A stretch of 64,000 bases of DNA, taken from positions 18,925-82,924 of the forward strand of contig NZ_LIQF01000016.1 of NCBI RefSeq assembly GCF_001418205.1. The letters run 5' to 3'. The position numbers were made by a program, and so were the translations under genes. The notes under the pieces are model-generated. The model made no database searches, was not told the origin of the DNA, and saw only the letters and a program-made list of their open reading frames with translations. This stretch comes from Marinomonas fungiae. Its GTDB lineage: Bacteria; Pseudomonadota; Gammaproteobacteria; Pseudomonadales; Marinomonadaceae. Below, in pieces: positions 1 to 9,432 of the stretch (its first letter is position 1; each line of letters begins with the position of its first letter).

Positions 1-25
1 CAAAGGGCATCAAATTTCATAAGTC

Positions 26-67
26 TCCCCCACTTTTCAATGACTATCTCTTCATTGTAGCGGGGGA
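26..67. other. Imperfect stem-loop beyond the EamA gene end
   Basis: TCCCCC (26-31) pairs with GGGGGA (62-67), and inside it CAATGA (38-43) pairs with TCATTG (52-57), giving a two-part hairpin. It lies 20 bp beyond the stop codon of the minus-strand transporter. No T-run follows on either strand, so a classical intrinsic terminator is not shown. The gene to the left is outside the window. Confidence 0.35.
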
Positions 68-86
68 ATTGAGAATTGCGTAACGA

Positions 87-1055
87 CTAAGCGGCAGACG
101 TCTCCAGCTGCTCTAAACGTCGTTGACGTTTATTTAACGCCGCCGTAATAAACTGCACCGAGATGGCCGCCATCACCACCAGAGCCATACCAAATAAACT
201 TAATGTATCGGCATGACTGGATTCGATAATGCCTTGCCACAATCCCAGTGCAACGCACAGCTCAGTGACAATAAAGGCAATTACCGGTGTGAGGGCAATG
301 GAAGCGCTGACTTGCACCGTTTGCCAGTAATTCATGGCTTGAGCAAAGGCACCATAGGCAATCAAGGTATTCACACAGCAGAAAGCCGCCACCAAGGTTT
401 GCGACCTGTCCATTTCTAGCAGTTCGCTTGGCGAGCTGAATGGCAACATCACAACCAGCGCGTATAGATAAATGCCCAGCAAAATATTGGTTGATGACAG
501 TTTATTAAAAAGCGATTTTTGTAATAAGGCGTAGAAACACCAAGCACACGCGGAGGTTTGTACGATCAGAAAACCTAGCGCGATCATACTGGGGTCGCCG
601 TTCAGGTTACCGCTTAACACTGGGTGAAAAAATACCAGCATGCCCAATGCCAATAGGGCAAAGCAGGCCCATTGTTGCCAGCGAATGCGCTCTTTGAAGA
701 ACACCATGCCACCCACCGCTAAAAACAAGGGCGCGACCTGAAAGCTCAATTGCGCCACACCTGGGTGTAAGAAATCCAAGCTCCAAGCAAAAAAGCTGTA
801 GTTAATGATCAGCAGCGTGCCAGCAGCCAGCAGGATGAGCCACTGTTTACCGTTCAGTTGGGTGAATTCCTGTAATTTGCCACGTAGACCTTGCCAGATC
901 AGTAAAACAATACCTGCCACAGAGAAGCGTAACCAAGTCAGTGTGACAGGATCAGAGAATCCTCCAGAAAGCTTGAGCGCAATGGGCAAGGTGCTCCAAA
1001 ACAGCACGCACAGGCTGCAGAAAAATAAACCGTACAGAAACTGTTGGCGCTGCAT
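87..1055 (-). CDS. EamA/DMT-family inner-membrane transporter
   Basis: A 322-residue, highly hydrophobic protein with about ten predicted membrane segments, the size and layout of the drug/metabolite transporter superfamily (two EamA repeats of five helices). The first helix begins near residue 8, and the short basic tail (KRQRRLEQLE) would be cytoplasmic. Family members export amino acids, metabolites or drugs; the substrate cannot be read from sequence. A LysR regulator is divergently transcribed 98 bp away, with a candidate operator between, so the regulator probably controls this exporter. A second, unrelated-looking EamA gene lies at 14.1-15.0 kb. Confidence 0.85.
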   Translation of the reverse strand: MQRQQFLYGLFFCSLCVLFWSTLPIALKLSGGFSDPVTLTWLRFSVAGIVLLIWQGLRGKLQEFTQLNGKQWLILLAAGTLLIINYSFFAWSLDFLHPGVAQLSFQVAPLFLAVGGMVFFKERIRWQQWACFALLALGMLVFFHPVLSGNLNGDPSMIALGFLIVQTSACAWCFYALLQKSLFNKLSSTNILLGIYLYALVVMLPFSSPSELLEMDRSQTLVAAFCCVNTLIAYGAFAQAMNYWQTVQVSASIALTPVIAFIVTELCVALGLWQGIIESSHADTLSLFGMALVVMAAISVQFITAALNKRQRRLEQLETSAA

Positions 1056-1123
1056 GGCGATGTCCTCGGAAACAGTGAATAGAATGAATTAAATGGTGTG
1101 CTAGTTTTGCTCATTTATCCAAT

Positions 1124-1147
1124 GCATAATGTTTTTAATAATTATGC
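1124..1147. promoter_or_regulatory. Candidate LysR-type operator
   Basis: GCATAAT (1124-1130) and ATTATGC (1141-1147) form a perfect 7-bp inverted repeat separated by 10 bp. It sits in the divergent gap between the EamA transporter and the LysR gene, just upstream of the LysR start. Position and dyad form fit LysR-type binding sites. Binding is an inference. Confidence 0.5.
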
Positions 1148-1152
1148 GATAA

Positions 1153-2097
1153 GTGGATAAAGCTATGCTGTCGAGCAACATGATGCATCTTGATATGAAA
1201 ACGATGACGGCGCTTTTGTATTTGTTAGAAGAACGCAATGTCGGGCGTGTCGCGGATAAACTGCATTTAAGCCAACCTGCGATGAGCCGTATGCTGAATC
1301 GCTTGCGAACCGCCTTTGATGATCCGCTGTTTGTTCGTACCAACAAGGGGATGATTCCAACCAGTAAGGCATTGGCGCTGGAAATGCCGTTGCGACAAAT
1401 CCTTGAGCAGATGAATGGCCTGAGCAATGAGCGGGAATTTAACCCACAAAAATCCGAACGTGTATTCCGTCTGCAGACCTCTCATTATCAGGCGCAGGCG
1501 TATATGCCGACCATTGCGGAACGTTTTTATCAAGTCGCTCCCAACGCCTCATTGGAAACCAGCTTGGTCACGGAAACCAGCTTATTACGCAGTGAAAACC
1601 AAACCGTGGATGCGGTGCTTTGCAGCGAATATGTTCAGCTACCAAGTCGCTTCGAACGATGCTTATTAGGGCAAGAGAAGTTCGGCTGTATTATGTCTAA
1701 GCATCATCCGTTGGCCGCTCAAGAGCAGATAAGTTTGGATGAGTTCTTGTCTTACAATCATGTTTTAGTGACCCTTGGTGGCAGTACTCAGGTTTACAGT
1801 GAGTCTGCGTTAGGAGAGCGTGCTAAAGAACGCAGTTATACGCTCCGTACGCCGTACTTTATGTCGGCATTGGAAGCGGTGGGCAAAACCGAGTTGCTGT
1901 TTAGTTCCAGTCAGTTACTTGCGTTGCGTTTTCAAAAACAGTTTGGCTTGTTGATTAAACCGCTGCCCTATGACTTTCCGCCAGTGAACTATTATTTATC
2001 TTGGCCTTCGGAACAAAGTCATGATCCCGGTGGTATTTGGTTACGAAACCTTTGCGCGGGTGTTGTTCAAGATATGATTCCCTATCCCGCTTCGTAG
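1153..2097 (+). CDS. LysR-family transcriptional regulator
   Basis: A 314-residue protein with an N-terminal winged helix-turn-helix (about residues 20-75; LLEERNVGRVADKLHLSQPA is the helix-turn-helix core, followed by LNRLRTAFDDPLFVR) and a C-terminal effector-binding domain. It would act as a tetrameric DNA-binding regulator responding to a small ligand. The divergent EamA exporter is the likely target. The longest frame starts at GTG 1153; in-frame ATG codons at 1165, 1180, 1183 and 1195 are possible and no strong ribosome-binding site settles the choice. The effector is unknown. Confidence 0.85.
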   Translation: MDKAMLSSNMMHLDMKTMTALLYLLEERNVGRVADKLHLSQPAMSRMLNRLRTAFDDPLFVRTNKGMIPTSKALALEMPLRQILEQMNGLSNEREFNPQKSERVFRLQTSHYQAQAYMPTIAERFYQVAPNASLETSLVTETSLLRSENQTVDAVLCSEYVQLPSRFERCLLGQEKFGCIMSKHHPLAAQEQISLDEFLSYNHVLVTLGGSTQVYSESALGERAKERSYTLRTPYFMSALEAVGKTELLFSSSQLLALRFQKQFGLLIKPLPYDFPPVNYYLSWPSEQSHDPGGIWLRNLCAGVVQDMIPYPAS

Positions 2098-2180
2098 TAG
2101 TATTTGTTAGTTCACGGTAAAACCCTTTAAAATAGGCATTTTTATCAACCCGTTTTCTACCAATTTGGCCAACTTAACGC

Positions 2181-3131
2181 ATGTCGAAAAAAGAGCTCAA
2201 GTTAAAGCTACATCCACGTAATCCTCATCGTTCCCGCTATAACTTTACCTTGTTAGCGGATTCGTGCCCTGAGCTTGCGCCTTATATTCAGTTGAACCAA
2301 TACGGTAGTCAGACCATCAACTTTGCCGACCCTAATGCGGTCAAGGCGCTTAACCGTGCCTTGCTCAACCATTTCTATGGGGTGCTGTTTTGGGATATTC
2401 CAGAAGGCTACCTGTGTCCACCGATTCCCGGGCGTGCCGATTATATTCATTACTTGGCCGACTTATTGGCGGACAGTAATGACGGGCAAATTCCCCGTGG
2501 ACGAGGTGTTCGTGCGTTAGACGTAGGCACTGGGGCGAACTGTGTGTATCCGATTATAGGTTCGCAAGAATACGGCTGGCAGTTTGTTGGCTCAGATGTA
2601 AACCCGATCGCTGTTCAAGCGGCACAAGCTGTGGTCGATGCTAACGCCAGTTTGAAAAAACGCATCAAGCTACGTTTACAAAGAGATGAGCAGTCCATCT
2701 TTGATGGCATCTGGCAAAACGAAGATCTGTTTGATGTGACCCTGTGTAATCCGCCGTTTCATGCCAGTGAGCACGACATGAAATCGGAAAACCAACGCAA
2801 GTGGCGTGGTTTGAAGGGCGAGTCGAATAAAAGCACACTTAATTTTGGTGGCCACGCCCCTGAACTTTGGTGTGAAGGCGGTGAAGCTGGTTTTATCGCG
2901 CGCATGATCAAAGAAAGTGTGGCTTACAAAGATCGCTGTTTCTGGTTTACCAGCTTGGTCGCACGCAAAGAGAACCTGCCTGCCGTCTATCGTGCTCTAG
3001 AAGCGGCGGGTGTGGTGCAAGTCAAAACGGTCGAAATGGCGCAGGGACAAAAAATCAGCCGCTTTGTGGCGTGGAGTTTTTTGGAACCAGCCCAGATCGA
3101 TTTTTGGCGCGATACCCGCTGGCGCAAATAG
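2181..3131 (+). CDS. rlmF: 23S rRNA (adenine-1618-N6)-methyltransferase
   Basis: A 316-residue SAM-dependent methyltransferase matching RlmF (YbiN), which methylates A1618 of 23S rRNA. The SAM-binding loop is visible as ALDVGTGANCVYPIIG (about residues 112-127), and the N6-adenine methyltransferase catalytic motif NPPFH follows at about residue 190 (CNPPFHAS). The N-terminus LHPRNPHRSRYNF and the segment FWDIPEGYLCPPIPGRADYIHYLADLL are typical of the family. Length agrees with E. coli RlmF (about 308). It stands alone between the LysR gene and plsC on the same strand. Confidence 0.93.
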   Translation: MSKKELKLKLHPRNPHRSRYNFTLLADSCPELAPYIQLNQYGSQTINFADPNAVKALNRALLNHFYGVLFWDIPEGYLCPPIPGRADYIHYLADLLADSNDGQIPRGRGVRALDVGTGANCVYPIIGSQEYGWQFVGSDVNPIAVQAAQAVVDANASLKKRIKLRLQRDEQSIFDGIWQNEDLFDVTLCNPPFHASEHDMKSENQRKWRGLKGESNKSTLNFGGHAPELWCEGGEAGFIARMIKESVAYKDRCFWFTSLVARKENLPAVYRALEAAGVVQVKTVEMAQGQKISRFVAWSFLEPAQIDFWRDTRWRK

Positions 3132-3198
3132 TTGCTTAGGTAGACTGCTTGTCTATGAGCTAGAATACGAGAGTTGACGTGAGAATAAGGGTGTTGTG

Positions 3199-3918
3199 AT
3201 GATCGCGTTTTTTCGGCTGGTGATACTGTTTTTTCTGATCGTAGTGGTGACCACTGGGGGGCTTATCATGAGTCTCTTTTTGGCGCGCTCCAAAGATCGC
3301 GTGTATTACATTGCCAAAGCTTTTGCTCCTGTTTCCAAGTTATTTGGTTTAACGGTTTATAAGCATGTTTCTTATAAAGTCTACGATGTGCCGCAGGCGG
3401 TTTATATTGGCAACCATCAAAATAACTTTGATCTGTTTACCTTTTCTCATGTCGTACCGCACGGCACTGTGACCGTAGGCAAAAGCACCCTTAAGTGGTT
3501 ACCTTTTTTTGGTTGGCTCTATTGGGCCACCGGCAATTTCCTGATTCACCGTAATGATCGCGATAAAGCGATTGCCACCATTGCTCAAATTGTTGAGCGC
3601 ATGCGTGAGACGGGGCTGTCGATTTGGATGTTTCCAGAAGGTACGCGAAGCCGAGGTCGCGGCTGGTTGCCGTTTAAGCGTGGCGCTTTTCACGCCGCGA
3701 TTCAAGCGGGAGTGCCGATTATTCCTGTAGTCTGTAGTTCAACTCATAATCAAGTCAAACTCAACTGCCTTAACAATGGCTATGCTAAGGTCGAAGTGAT
3801 GGATCCGATTTTTACCGAAGGGCTAACCGAAAAAGACATTCCCGAGCTAGTACGTCATTGCGAAGAGCTGATGAAAGCCAAACAAGAAGCGCTGGATCAA
3901 GAACTTGCCTTGCTCTAA
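3199..3918 (+). CDS. plsC: 1-acyl-sn-glycerol-3-phosphate acyltransferase
   Basis: A PlsC-type lysophosphatidate acyltransferase of about 239 residues, close to the 240-245 usual for the family. It transfers an acyl chain to the sn-2 position of lysophosphatidic acid at the inner membrane. One hydrophobic N-terminal segment (about residues 2-28) anchors it. The catalytic NHX4D motif is present as NHQNNFD (about residue 72), and the glycerol-phosphate-binding motif as FPEGTRSRG (about residue 147). ATG 3199 is preferred over GTG 3196 because AAGGG at 3187-3191 is then 7 nt away. It is convergent with the next gene, leaving only 15 bp. Confidence 0.9.
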   Translation: MIAFFRLVILFFLIVVVTTGGLIMSLFLARSKDRVYYIAKAFAPVSKLFGLTVYKHVSYKVYDVPQAVYIGNHQNNFDLFTFSHVVPHGTVTVGKSTLKWLPFFGWLYWATGNFLIHRNDRDKAIATIAQIVERMRETGLSIWMFPEGTRSRGRGWLPFKRGAFHAAIQAGVPIIPVVCSSTHNQVKLNCLNNGYAKVEVMDPIFTEGLTEKDIPELVRHCEELMKAKQEALDQELALL

Positions 3919-3933
3919 TTCTCTGCGTTTCGC

Positions 3934-5292
3934 TCATTCATTCTCGGGTAGGCGTTGTGCAATCTCGTGCTGCAGTTGTGAGATCAGCTCGTGCTCTGGC
4001 GCTTGCGGCAAGCCTTGCCATTCCGTGCGTTGACCGATTTTGGCGAATAACTTCTCTAAACGGGCTAACTCCGCTTTCGACGCAGCGGTGGCGTCAGAGC
4101 CTTGGTATGCCAGCTGAGCAGCGTGGCCACGATGATGCAAATGCTCAATCAATTGCGTACCACGCCACAGCAGGGCAATTAAGCTTTCTGGCTTGAGCGC
4201 CAGTACCGAGCGATTACGAAGTTTATTCATTAAGGTCGTTTTGAAAGAGCGTCCAGTTTGTACGCCAGCGCCGATTAGCGCGCCTAAGGTGGTAGCAGCA
4301 CCTAAGCTCAACCCAGCGGTTAAAATATCAATGCCAGCACCAATCGCAGCGCCAGCCGCGGCACTGGAACCGGTGCTAATGCCCCAACTCTTTAGTGTGT
4401 CTGCGTCAAACAGATCTTGCTGCCACTGACCTTCTTGCAGTGCTAGATCATCCAATGCAACGTCTTCTTCGCGAAATGCGTAGAGTGATAAACATTGTTT
4501 AATAAAGTTTTTTTCCAGTTGTCGGATACGGTTTTCAAAGCGGTATGTTTCTTCCGCTGTGGGGGCTTGTGTTTGACAGATTTGCTGGCCGGTCGCGCAT
4601 TGTACGAGTGTGTGGGCAAGCGCCCGTTTGGCATTCTTTAAGCGCAACTCAGCATCGTGTTCCCGTTGTTTGATGAATGTCTGCAGTGCGTCGTATTGTT
4701 CTGGCAGCAGGCTTTGTAAGGTTTGATAGAGCTTACGTTCATCGGCGAGATAGAACGCTACCGTGTCATAGCGCACATAAGCATGTAACTGGCGCTCAGC
4801 CAGATAACGTTTCCAATCCTGTTCATAATTGTCTTGGGCGTTGCAGAAATTCAGAATTGGCACAATCGGCTTATTGGCGCAAGCGAGAATGTTCAACTCA
4901 TCCAGATATTTGCCGAGAGGTGCTTGGCGAATATCAATAACGTACAAAATGATATCGCAGCGACTCAGCTGTTTAAGAATCTTAAACTCCTGCTCAAAGT
5001 CTGTGTGCAGGCGAGTGTCCTGTTGCACTTGGTTAAGCCATTGCTCGTTTGAGAATGAGGCATAATCCGGCGTTTGGCGGGTTTGCCATAGGCCGATGGA
5101 ATCCTCAAACCCAGGGGTATCGATCAGGTCGAGTAGTGGTTGATCATTAAGCTGTAAAGATATTTTCTCAACATGACGTGTGGTGCCCGAGTAGTTTTGA
5201 ATGTCACCAAACTCATGATCTCTTATCAAGGTGCGGATCAGCGAGGTTTTGCCTGTGTTGGCGTGACCGACAATAAGTAAAGAGGTTGGCAT
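3934..5292 (-). CDS. P-loop GTPase with DUF3482 C-terminal region
   Basis: A 452-residue protein. The N-terminal GTPase domain (about 1-190) shows a P-loop GHANTGKTS at residues 8-16, a switch-I threonine region SGTTRH and the G3 motif DTPG at about residue 58. The G4 position reads PILNFCN rather than a canonical NKxD. The C-terminal DUF3482 region (about 290-452) contains a glycine/alanine-rich hydrophobic stretch (GISTGSSAAAGAAIGAGIDI, then a second one) that may associate with membrane. It lies 4 bp after the DUF2868 membrane-protein gene, and the two families are commonly paired. The biological role is unknown. Confidence 0.85.
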   Translation of the reverse strand: MPTSLLIVGHANTGKTSLIRTLIRDHEFGDIQNYSGTTRHVEKISLQLNDQPLLDLIDTPGFEDSIGLWQTRQTPDYASFSNEQWLNQVQQDTRLHTDFEQEFKILKQLSRCDIILYVIDIRQAPLGKYLDELNILACANKPIVPILNFCNAQDNYEQDWKRYLAERQLHAYVRYDTVAFYLADERKLYQTLQSLLPEQYDALQTFIKQREHDAELRLKNAKRALAHTLVQCATGQQICQTQAPTAEETYRFENRIRQLEKNFIKQCLSLYAFREEDVALDDLALQEGQWQQDLFDADTLKSWGISTGSSAAAGAAIGAGIDILTAGLSLGAATTLGALIGAGVQTGRSFKTTLMNKLRNRSVLALKPESLIALLWRGTQLIEHLHHRGHAAQLAYQGSDATAASKAELARLEKLFAKIGQRTEWQGLPQAPEHELISQLQHEIAQRLPENE

Positions 5293-5296
5293 GAGC

Positions 5297-6541
5297 TTAT
5301 CCTTGGTGATTATCCGATAGACGAGCGATTTGTCGCGGCTCGATACCGCGCTCTAGCAATGCCTGTGTCCAAGCTTCAACAAAGCCATCGCCACACACAT
5401 AAAACTGGTTGGTCAGCGGCTGAGCTTGGCCCATAAAGCGTAAGCTGCCACGATCCGGACTGACCTCTGCATCAATAACAATAATGCGCCCATCTTGGTG
5501 TGTTTCAAGAAAATGTTGCTGCGCTTGGCTGTCATTTAAAGTGCTAAGGTGCTCAGCTTGCTCCAGGGCAGGCGGTATGCCTCGACTCCATTCAAACAAA
5601 AAATAGTGAACAGGTTGAGAGGTTTGAATGATAGCCGTCTTTGGTGCTGGTACCTTTGCATCCGCGGCAGAGGCTTGTACGACAGAGATTTGCTCTGCGT
5701 CTAGGATCTCGCGATGCGTCTGTGAATCAGGTCGCGAGGTAGGAATAAAAGAGCGCCATAACTTGTTTCGCTGTTGACGATAGAAGAGATGACACAGTAT
5801 GACGAACAGTCCGCGCACCATAACGCCGTAAATTAGCACGCAGGATAAGATCCACACGGCCCAAGTTTTTCGAGTGTCGTCGGGTTGTGTCAGATTGCCG
5901 ATTTGGCTCCAAGCAATATCATCCAAGCTTGGTGGTGCAACACCCAACCAAGCAGGCACGACGCTGATGGCTTGAGTTAAAGTACGGAAGTCCGTTTGGG
6001 TCAGCAAAGTGGTTTCCCAAATGAATTGCACTTGATGGGTCATTAGAAACAGCAGCGCACTTAGCAAGCCACCGACCAAATAGCCAGTCCAAGCACTATG
6101 AACAATACGCCCAATGTGCCAAATGCCGACCGCACCACTGAAACGTAATTGAATAAAATAACTCAGCGTTTGCTCTGACAAGCCGAACAGGCGTCCTAGC
6201 TTGTTGAGTAAAACGCTGAACCAAGCGGGAGCGTGAGCTGTTTGGGCTGACTGACGTAGTTGACTAAGCAGCCATAGGAAAAGACTTAGGAAATGGGTGC
6301 CTAATAAGACGATTAGAAGCCAAAAAATATTCAGTTGCTGATCACTACCGGTACGAAAAGCCATTGGGGCAGCGATACTACCAATAATGAAGAAAAGTAG
6401 GATCAGTCCAATTTGCAGATATTTAGTTAGGCTTAATACCTTGCTGTAAGACTCTATATGATCGCTTTCCGCCATGTGATTAGAAGAGTCATTAGCCACT
6501 AGGCTCTGCAATGCTGTACGCTCGTCGTATCGAACTGTCAT
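5297..6541 (-). CDS. DUF2868 membrane protein
   Basis: A 414-residue inner-membrane protein of the DUF2868 family. Four hydrophobic segments are visible, at about residues 40-60, 72-94, 148-168 and 222-248. They are followed by a soluble C-terminal region of about 160 residues. The start is supported by AAGGAAG 7-8 nt upstream on the minus strand. It is the first gene of a two-gene unit with the DUF3482 GTPase, suggesting that a membrane partner and a GTPase act together. Function is not established for either family. Confidence 0.8.
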   Translation of the reverse strand: MTVRYDERTALQSLVANDSSNHMAESDHIESYSKVLSLTKYLQIGLILLFFIIGSIAAPMAFRTGSDQQLNIFWLLIVLLGTHFLSLFLWLLSQLRQSAQTAHAPAWFSVLLNKLGRLFGLSEQTLSYFIQLRFSGAVGIWHIGRIVHSAWTGYLVGGLLSALLFLMTHQVQFIWETTLLTQTDFRTLTQAISVVPAWLGVAPPSLDDIAWSQIGNLTQPDDTRKTWAVWILSCVLIYGVMVRGLFVILCHLFYRQQRNKLWRSFIPTSRPDSQTHREILDAEQISVVQASAADAKVPAPKTAIIQTSQPVHYFLFEWSRGIPPALEQAEHLSTLNDSQAQQHFLETHQDGRIIVIDAEVSPDRGSLRFMGQAQPLTNQFYVCGDGFVEAWTQALLERGIEPRQIARLSDNHQG

Positions 6542-6572
6542 GAAGCAGGCTTCCTTAGCAATAATCTTTTTG

Positions 6573-6588
6573 TGTTAACGAGTTAACA
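6573..6588. promoter_or_regulatory. Inverted repeat, possible operator
   Basis: TGTTAAC-GA-GTTAACA is a perfect 7-bp dyad with a 2-bp spacer. It lies 32 bp upstream of the DUF2868 start, in the 196-bp gap shared with the divergent chemotaxis receptor gene. The compact symmetry suggests a repressor operator more than a terminator. Which regulator binds is unknown. Confidence 0.45.
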
Positions 6589-6737
6589 TTCTAATCGAGT
6601 CTAGCAATCAGTGACAGGCGTTAGCGAATTGTTAAGCATCGCAGGGAATGTGTTGGTAATTGTTACAGGGGATTGTCCTCTGCTGATTAACTAAATTAGT
6701 ATCGCTTTAGCAAAAAATTAAGAAGGTTGGGTTGAGC

Positions 6738-8351
6738 ATGCGTTTAAATTCCATCAGGGTAAAAGTTACGGCACCAATAGCGTTATTGGCGTTAATTTTG
6801 ATAGCAGTGTTTTTATCGTCAATCTATCTACTAGATATGCAAAACACTCAGATGAAAAAGCAGTCTGAAAGCTATTTTAAGGCGAGTAATTCAGTACTAA
6901 ACGGTGACCGAGATATCTATCAGGCGTTGGTCGGGCGCAATGCCATTATTAATAATCAAGGTAACTACGCTGATAATCTAGATGACTTTGAAAGCAATGC
7001 AAAACAAGTACAGGATCGCTTCAACACATATCGTGCGGCGTTGTCTGATGAGCGCGAATTACTAAGCAAATTCTCTAACTTTGACTCACTATTTAATAAA
7101 TGGTTGTCACAAGAGAGACAGCTAATCAACTTGGTGCAATCCGGTCAAGATACTGCGTCTGCGCTAGCCGCTGCGGACACTAGCTTCTCTGCAATCCGAG
7201 GAATTTTGGATCAAGCTGGTGAAGCTGTGGTAGCCCGTGCTGAAGAAGAGCAAGCGCAGACTACTAGAGAAATTATTTGGCTTGAAAAGATACAAATGGC
7301 CGTCATCATTTCTGCTCTAGTCATTGCCGCAGTAGCTGGATATGTCATTCCTAAACGTGTGAATCAGCGTGTTGCTCACCTTGCGGGGCGTATCAAGGAA
7401 ATCGCTGAAGGGGATGGTGACTTAACACAACGTATCAATTCGACCGCAAAAGATGAATTGGGTGATTTGGCCCATGAGTTTGATGGTTTTGTTGAGCGCT
7501 TGCGCGGCATTATTAGTAGCATTCGTCAGCAATCACAATCCCTCGGTGGTATGACCAGCGATTTGGGGCATGCCTCTGAACGCACCTCTGGCGTGACTAT
7601 GAACCTAGTGAATGCGTCCAACTCGATTGTTAGCGCCGCCCATGAAATGAGTATGTCGAGCCAGCAAATGGCAGGTGTGGCACATGAAACGGCCAGCGAA
7701 GCACAAACCTCTAGCCAGCTAACCACCCAAGGTATTGCCGCAGTGAACAGCTCTCAAGCTGCGATTGACAGTCTAGTTAGCGATATCAATGATGCTTTGT
7801 CCCGTGCAACTGAGTTAGAGCGAAGCTCCGAAGCGATTGCCTCGGTGCTGGAAGTGATTCGTAATATTGCCGAACAAACAAACCTATTGGCTTTGAACGC
7901 AGCCATCGAAGCGGCTCGAGCCGGTGAACAAGGGCGAGGCTTTGCGGTAGTGGCCGATGAAGTTCGTACTCTTGCGACCCGTACGCAGGATAGCACTAAT
8001 GAAATTGAAACCATGATTGATCAGCTTAAAGTCAATGTACAAGCCTCGTCTCATGCGATTCAGAACAGTCGTAACAATGCTGATACCACGGTTTCAAACT
8101 TTGATGAAGTGATTCGTATCTTCGGCTCGTTGCAGGAGTCTTTTGGCAAGGTACAAGAAATGGCTGCCCAGACTGCCCAAGCCACTCAAGAGCAATCAAC
8201 CGTATCGGATGAAATTAATGAAAACCTTTCGTCGATGAAACATCAAACGGACGAAGTGCAATCGGTCTCAGAGTTGGTGCAAGCGCAATCTCGCCAGATC
8301 AGCGACCTATTTGAAGAGCTAGATCGTCAAGTAGGTAGTTTCAAAGTGTAG
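6738..8351 (+). CDS. Methyl-accepting chemotaxis protein
   Basis: A transmembrane chemoreceptor of 537 residues. A first membrane helix (about 9-30) and a second (about 185-205) flank a roughly 150-residue periplasmic sensor domain that looks helical. A HAMP segment follows (about 207-262, including DGDLTQRI), then the cytoplasmic signalling coiled coil with the conserved hairpin tip [20 protein letters not shown]. It would modulate a CheA-CheW complex. The ligand is unknown, and no other che gene is nearby. ATG 6738 is chosen; TTG 6732, two codons upstream, is also possible because AGAAGG (6721-6726) lies 5 nt from it. Confidence 0.93.
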   Translation: MRLNSIRVKVTAPIALLALILIAVFLSSIYLLDMQNTQMKKQSESYFKASNSVLNGDRDIYQALVGRNAIINNQGNYADNLDDFESNAKQVQDRFNTYRAALSDERELLSKFSNFDSLFNKWLSQERQLINLVQSGQDTASALAAADTSFSAIRGILDQAGEAVVARAEEEQAQTTREIIWLEKIQMAVIISALVIAAVAGYVIPKRVNQRVAHLAGRIKEIAEGDGDLTQRINSTAKDELGDLAHEFDGFVERLRGIISSIRQQSQSLGGMTSDLGHASERTSGVTMNLVNASNSIVSAAHEMSMSSQQMAGVAHETASEAQTSSQLTTQGIAAVNSSQAAIDSLVSDINDALSRATELERSSEAIASVLEVIRNIAEQTNLLALNAAIEAARAGEQGRGFAVVADEVRTLATRTQDSTNEIETMIDQLKVNVQASSHAIQNSRNNADTTVSNFDEVIRIFGSLQESFGKVQEMAAQTAQATQEQSTVSDEINENLSSMKHQTDEVQSVSELVQAQSRQISDLFEELDRQVGSFKV

Positions 8352-8384
8352 TGTTCACTAAATCAATTATGGATCCACGATGTG

Positions 8385-8412
8385 AAAGCCGCCTATATTA
8401 AAGGGCGGCTTT
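8385..8412. terminator. Bidirectional intrinsic terminator
   Basis: AAAGCCGCC (8385-8393) pairs with GGCGGCTTT (8404-8412), with a 10-nt loop, then TTGTTTT on the plus side. It lies between the convergent chemoreceptor and LysR genes and could serve both. Confidence 0.75.
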
Positions 8413-8415
8413 GTT

Positions 8416-9324
8416 TTAAGTGGAGCGTTCATTCGGCGTAGTCGCCATCAATTGGCGTGCTTGTTCAGTAATCCAATCGGTAAGCTTCGATTTAGGGCTT
8501 TCGACTAGCGTTACAATTCCCACCTCAATGTAGTGATCAGATAACGCATCGCTGGTAACGATTTTTATTTGCTGAGAAAACCAATGTGCACTGGCGATGT
8601 GCTCAGGCACTAAGGCCCAGCCTTGGTGTTGCGTCACCAGCTCACAGATCAAATAGTAGCTGTCGATATCCCAATGGTCGGGACTCAATGGCTGCTCACG
8701 ATTCTCCCCCGAACGATTACAGAGTACGAACTGTCGATATTGCTGTAATTGCGACAAACTTAAGGTCTGTTTACCGGCTAAGGGATGCTCTTTACCTACG
8801 ATAAGGACTTTCTTCAAATAGCCCAGTGGGTGTAATTGCAGCTTGGCGGGCAGCTGACTGTTACTAATCATTAAGCCAATATCTGCATTGCGATCCGCAA
8901 TGGCAATGGCGATATCGTCTTGTGAGCCACTGGTAATGACCAAATGGGTATTGGGAAAGGTGTCACCTAGTTGAGAGAAAATAGTATGAATGGTCTCTAA
9001 GGGCAGGGCTTCATCAATCGCTATACGCAATGAAATGGGCTCTTGACCAGCGGCTGTTAGGGCTCTTGATTGCAAGCGAAGACATTGACTCAAAACAGCT
9101 TGAGCCTCGGGCAGCATCTCTCTTCCTAAGGGCGTTAACACGGGAAACTTTGAGCGACGATCAAATAGTTCAAATCCCAAGTCGAGTTCTAGGTTAGCAA
9201 TGGCGCTGCTGATGCGTGACTGTGCCTTGTTGAGCTTTCTGGCGGCGGCTGAGAAAGAGCCCAATTCGGCGGCTGTTACAAACGCCAGCAGCTGATCTAA
9301 CGTCCAATTCATAGAATCACTCAT
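8416..9324 (-). CDS. LysR-family transcriptional regulator
   Basis: A 302-residue LysR-type regulator. The helix-turn-helix region is at about residues 8-65 (AAELGSFSAAARKLNKAQS, then SSAIANLELDLGFELFDRRS). The rest is the effector-binding domain. It is divergent from a MATE exporter gene, which is its likely target. ATG 9324 is the longest start. An internal ATG at 9312 gives MNWTLDQLLAFV, a typical LysR N-terminus, with GAGTGA just upstream, and may be the true start. Ligand unknown. Confidence 0.85.
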   Translation of the reverse strand: MSDSMNWTLDQLLAFVTAAELGSFSAAARKLNKAQSRISSAIANLELDLGFELFDRRSKFPVLTPLGREMLPEAQAVLSQCLRLQSRALTAAGQEPISLRIAIDEALPLETIHTIFSQLGDTFPNTHLVITSGSQDDIAIAIADRNADIGLMISNSQLPAKLQLHPLGYLKKVLIVGKEHPLAGKQTLSLSQLQQYRQFVLCNRSGENREQPLSPDHWDIDSYYLICELVTQHQGWALVPEHIASAHWFSQQIKIVTSDALSDHYIEVGIVTLVESPKSKLTDWITEQARQLMATTPNERST

Positions 9325-9351
9325 AATGTAAACGCTTTAAGTTGATAACCT

Positions 9352-9366
9352 ATCCGTTAAGCGGAT
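9352..9366. promoter_or_regulatory. Short dyad in the LysR/MATE divergent gap
   Basis: ATCCG-TTAAG-CGGAT is a 5-bp inverted repeat with a 5-bp spacer, 28 bp from the LysR start. It could be part of a LysR operator for the MATE exporter. The arms are short, so chance occurrence is possible. Confidence 0.3.
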
Positions 9367-9432
9367 GGTAGCTAACTTTTTTATATCCCAATTTGTCATA
9401 TTATTCTCTCTTTTTCTCAAGGGAGAGTCGTC

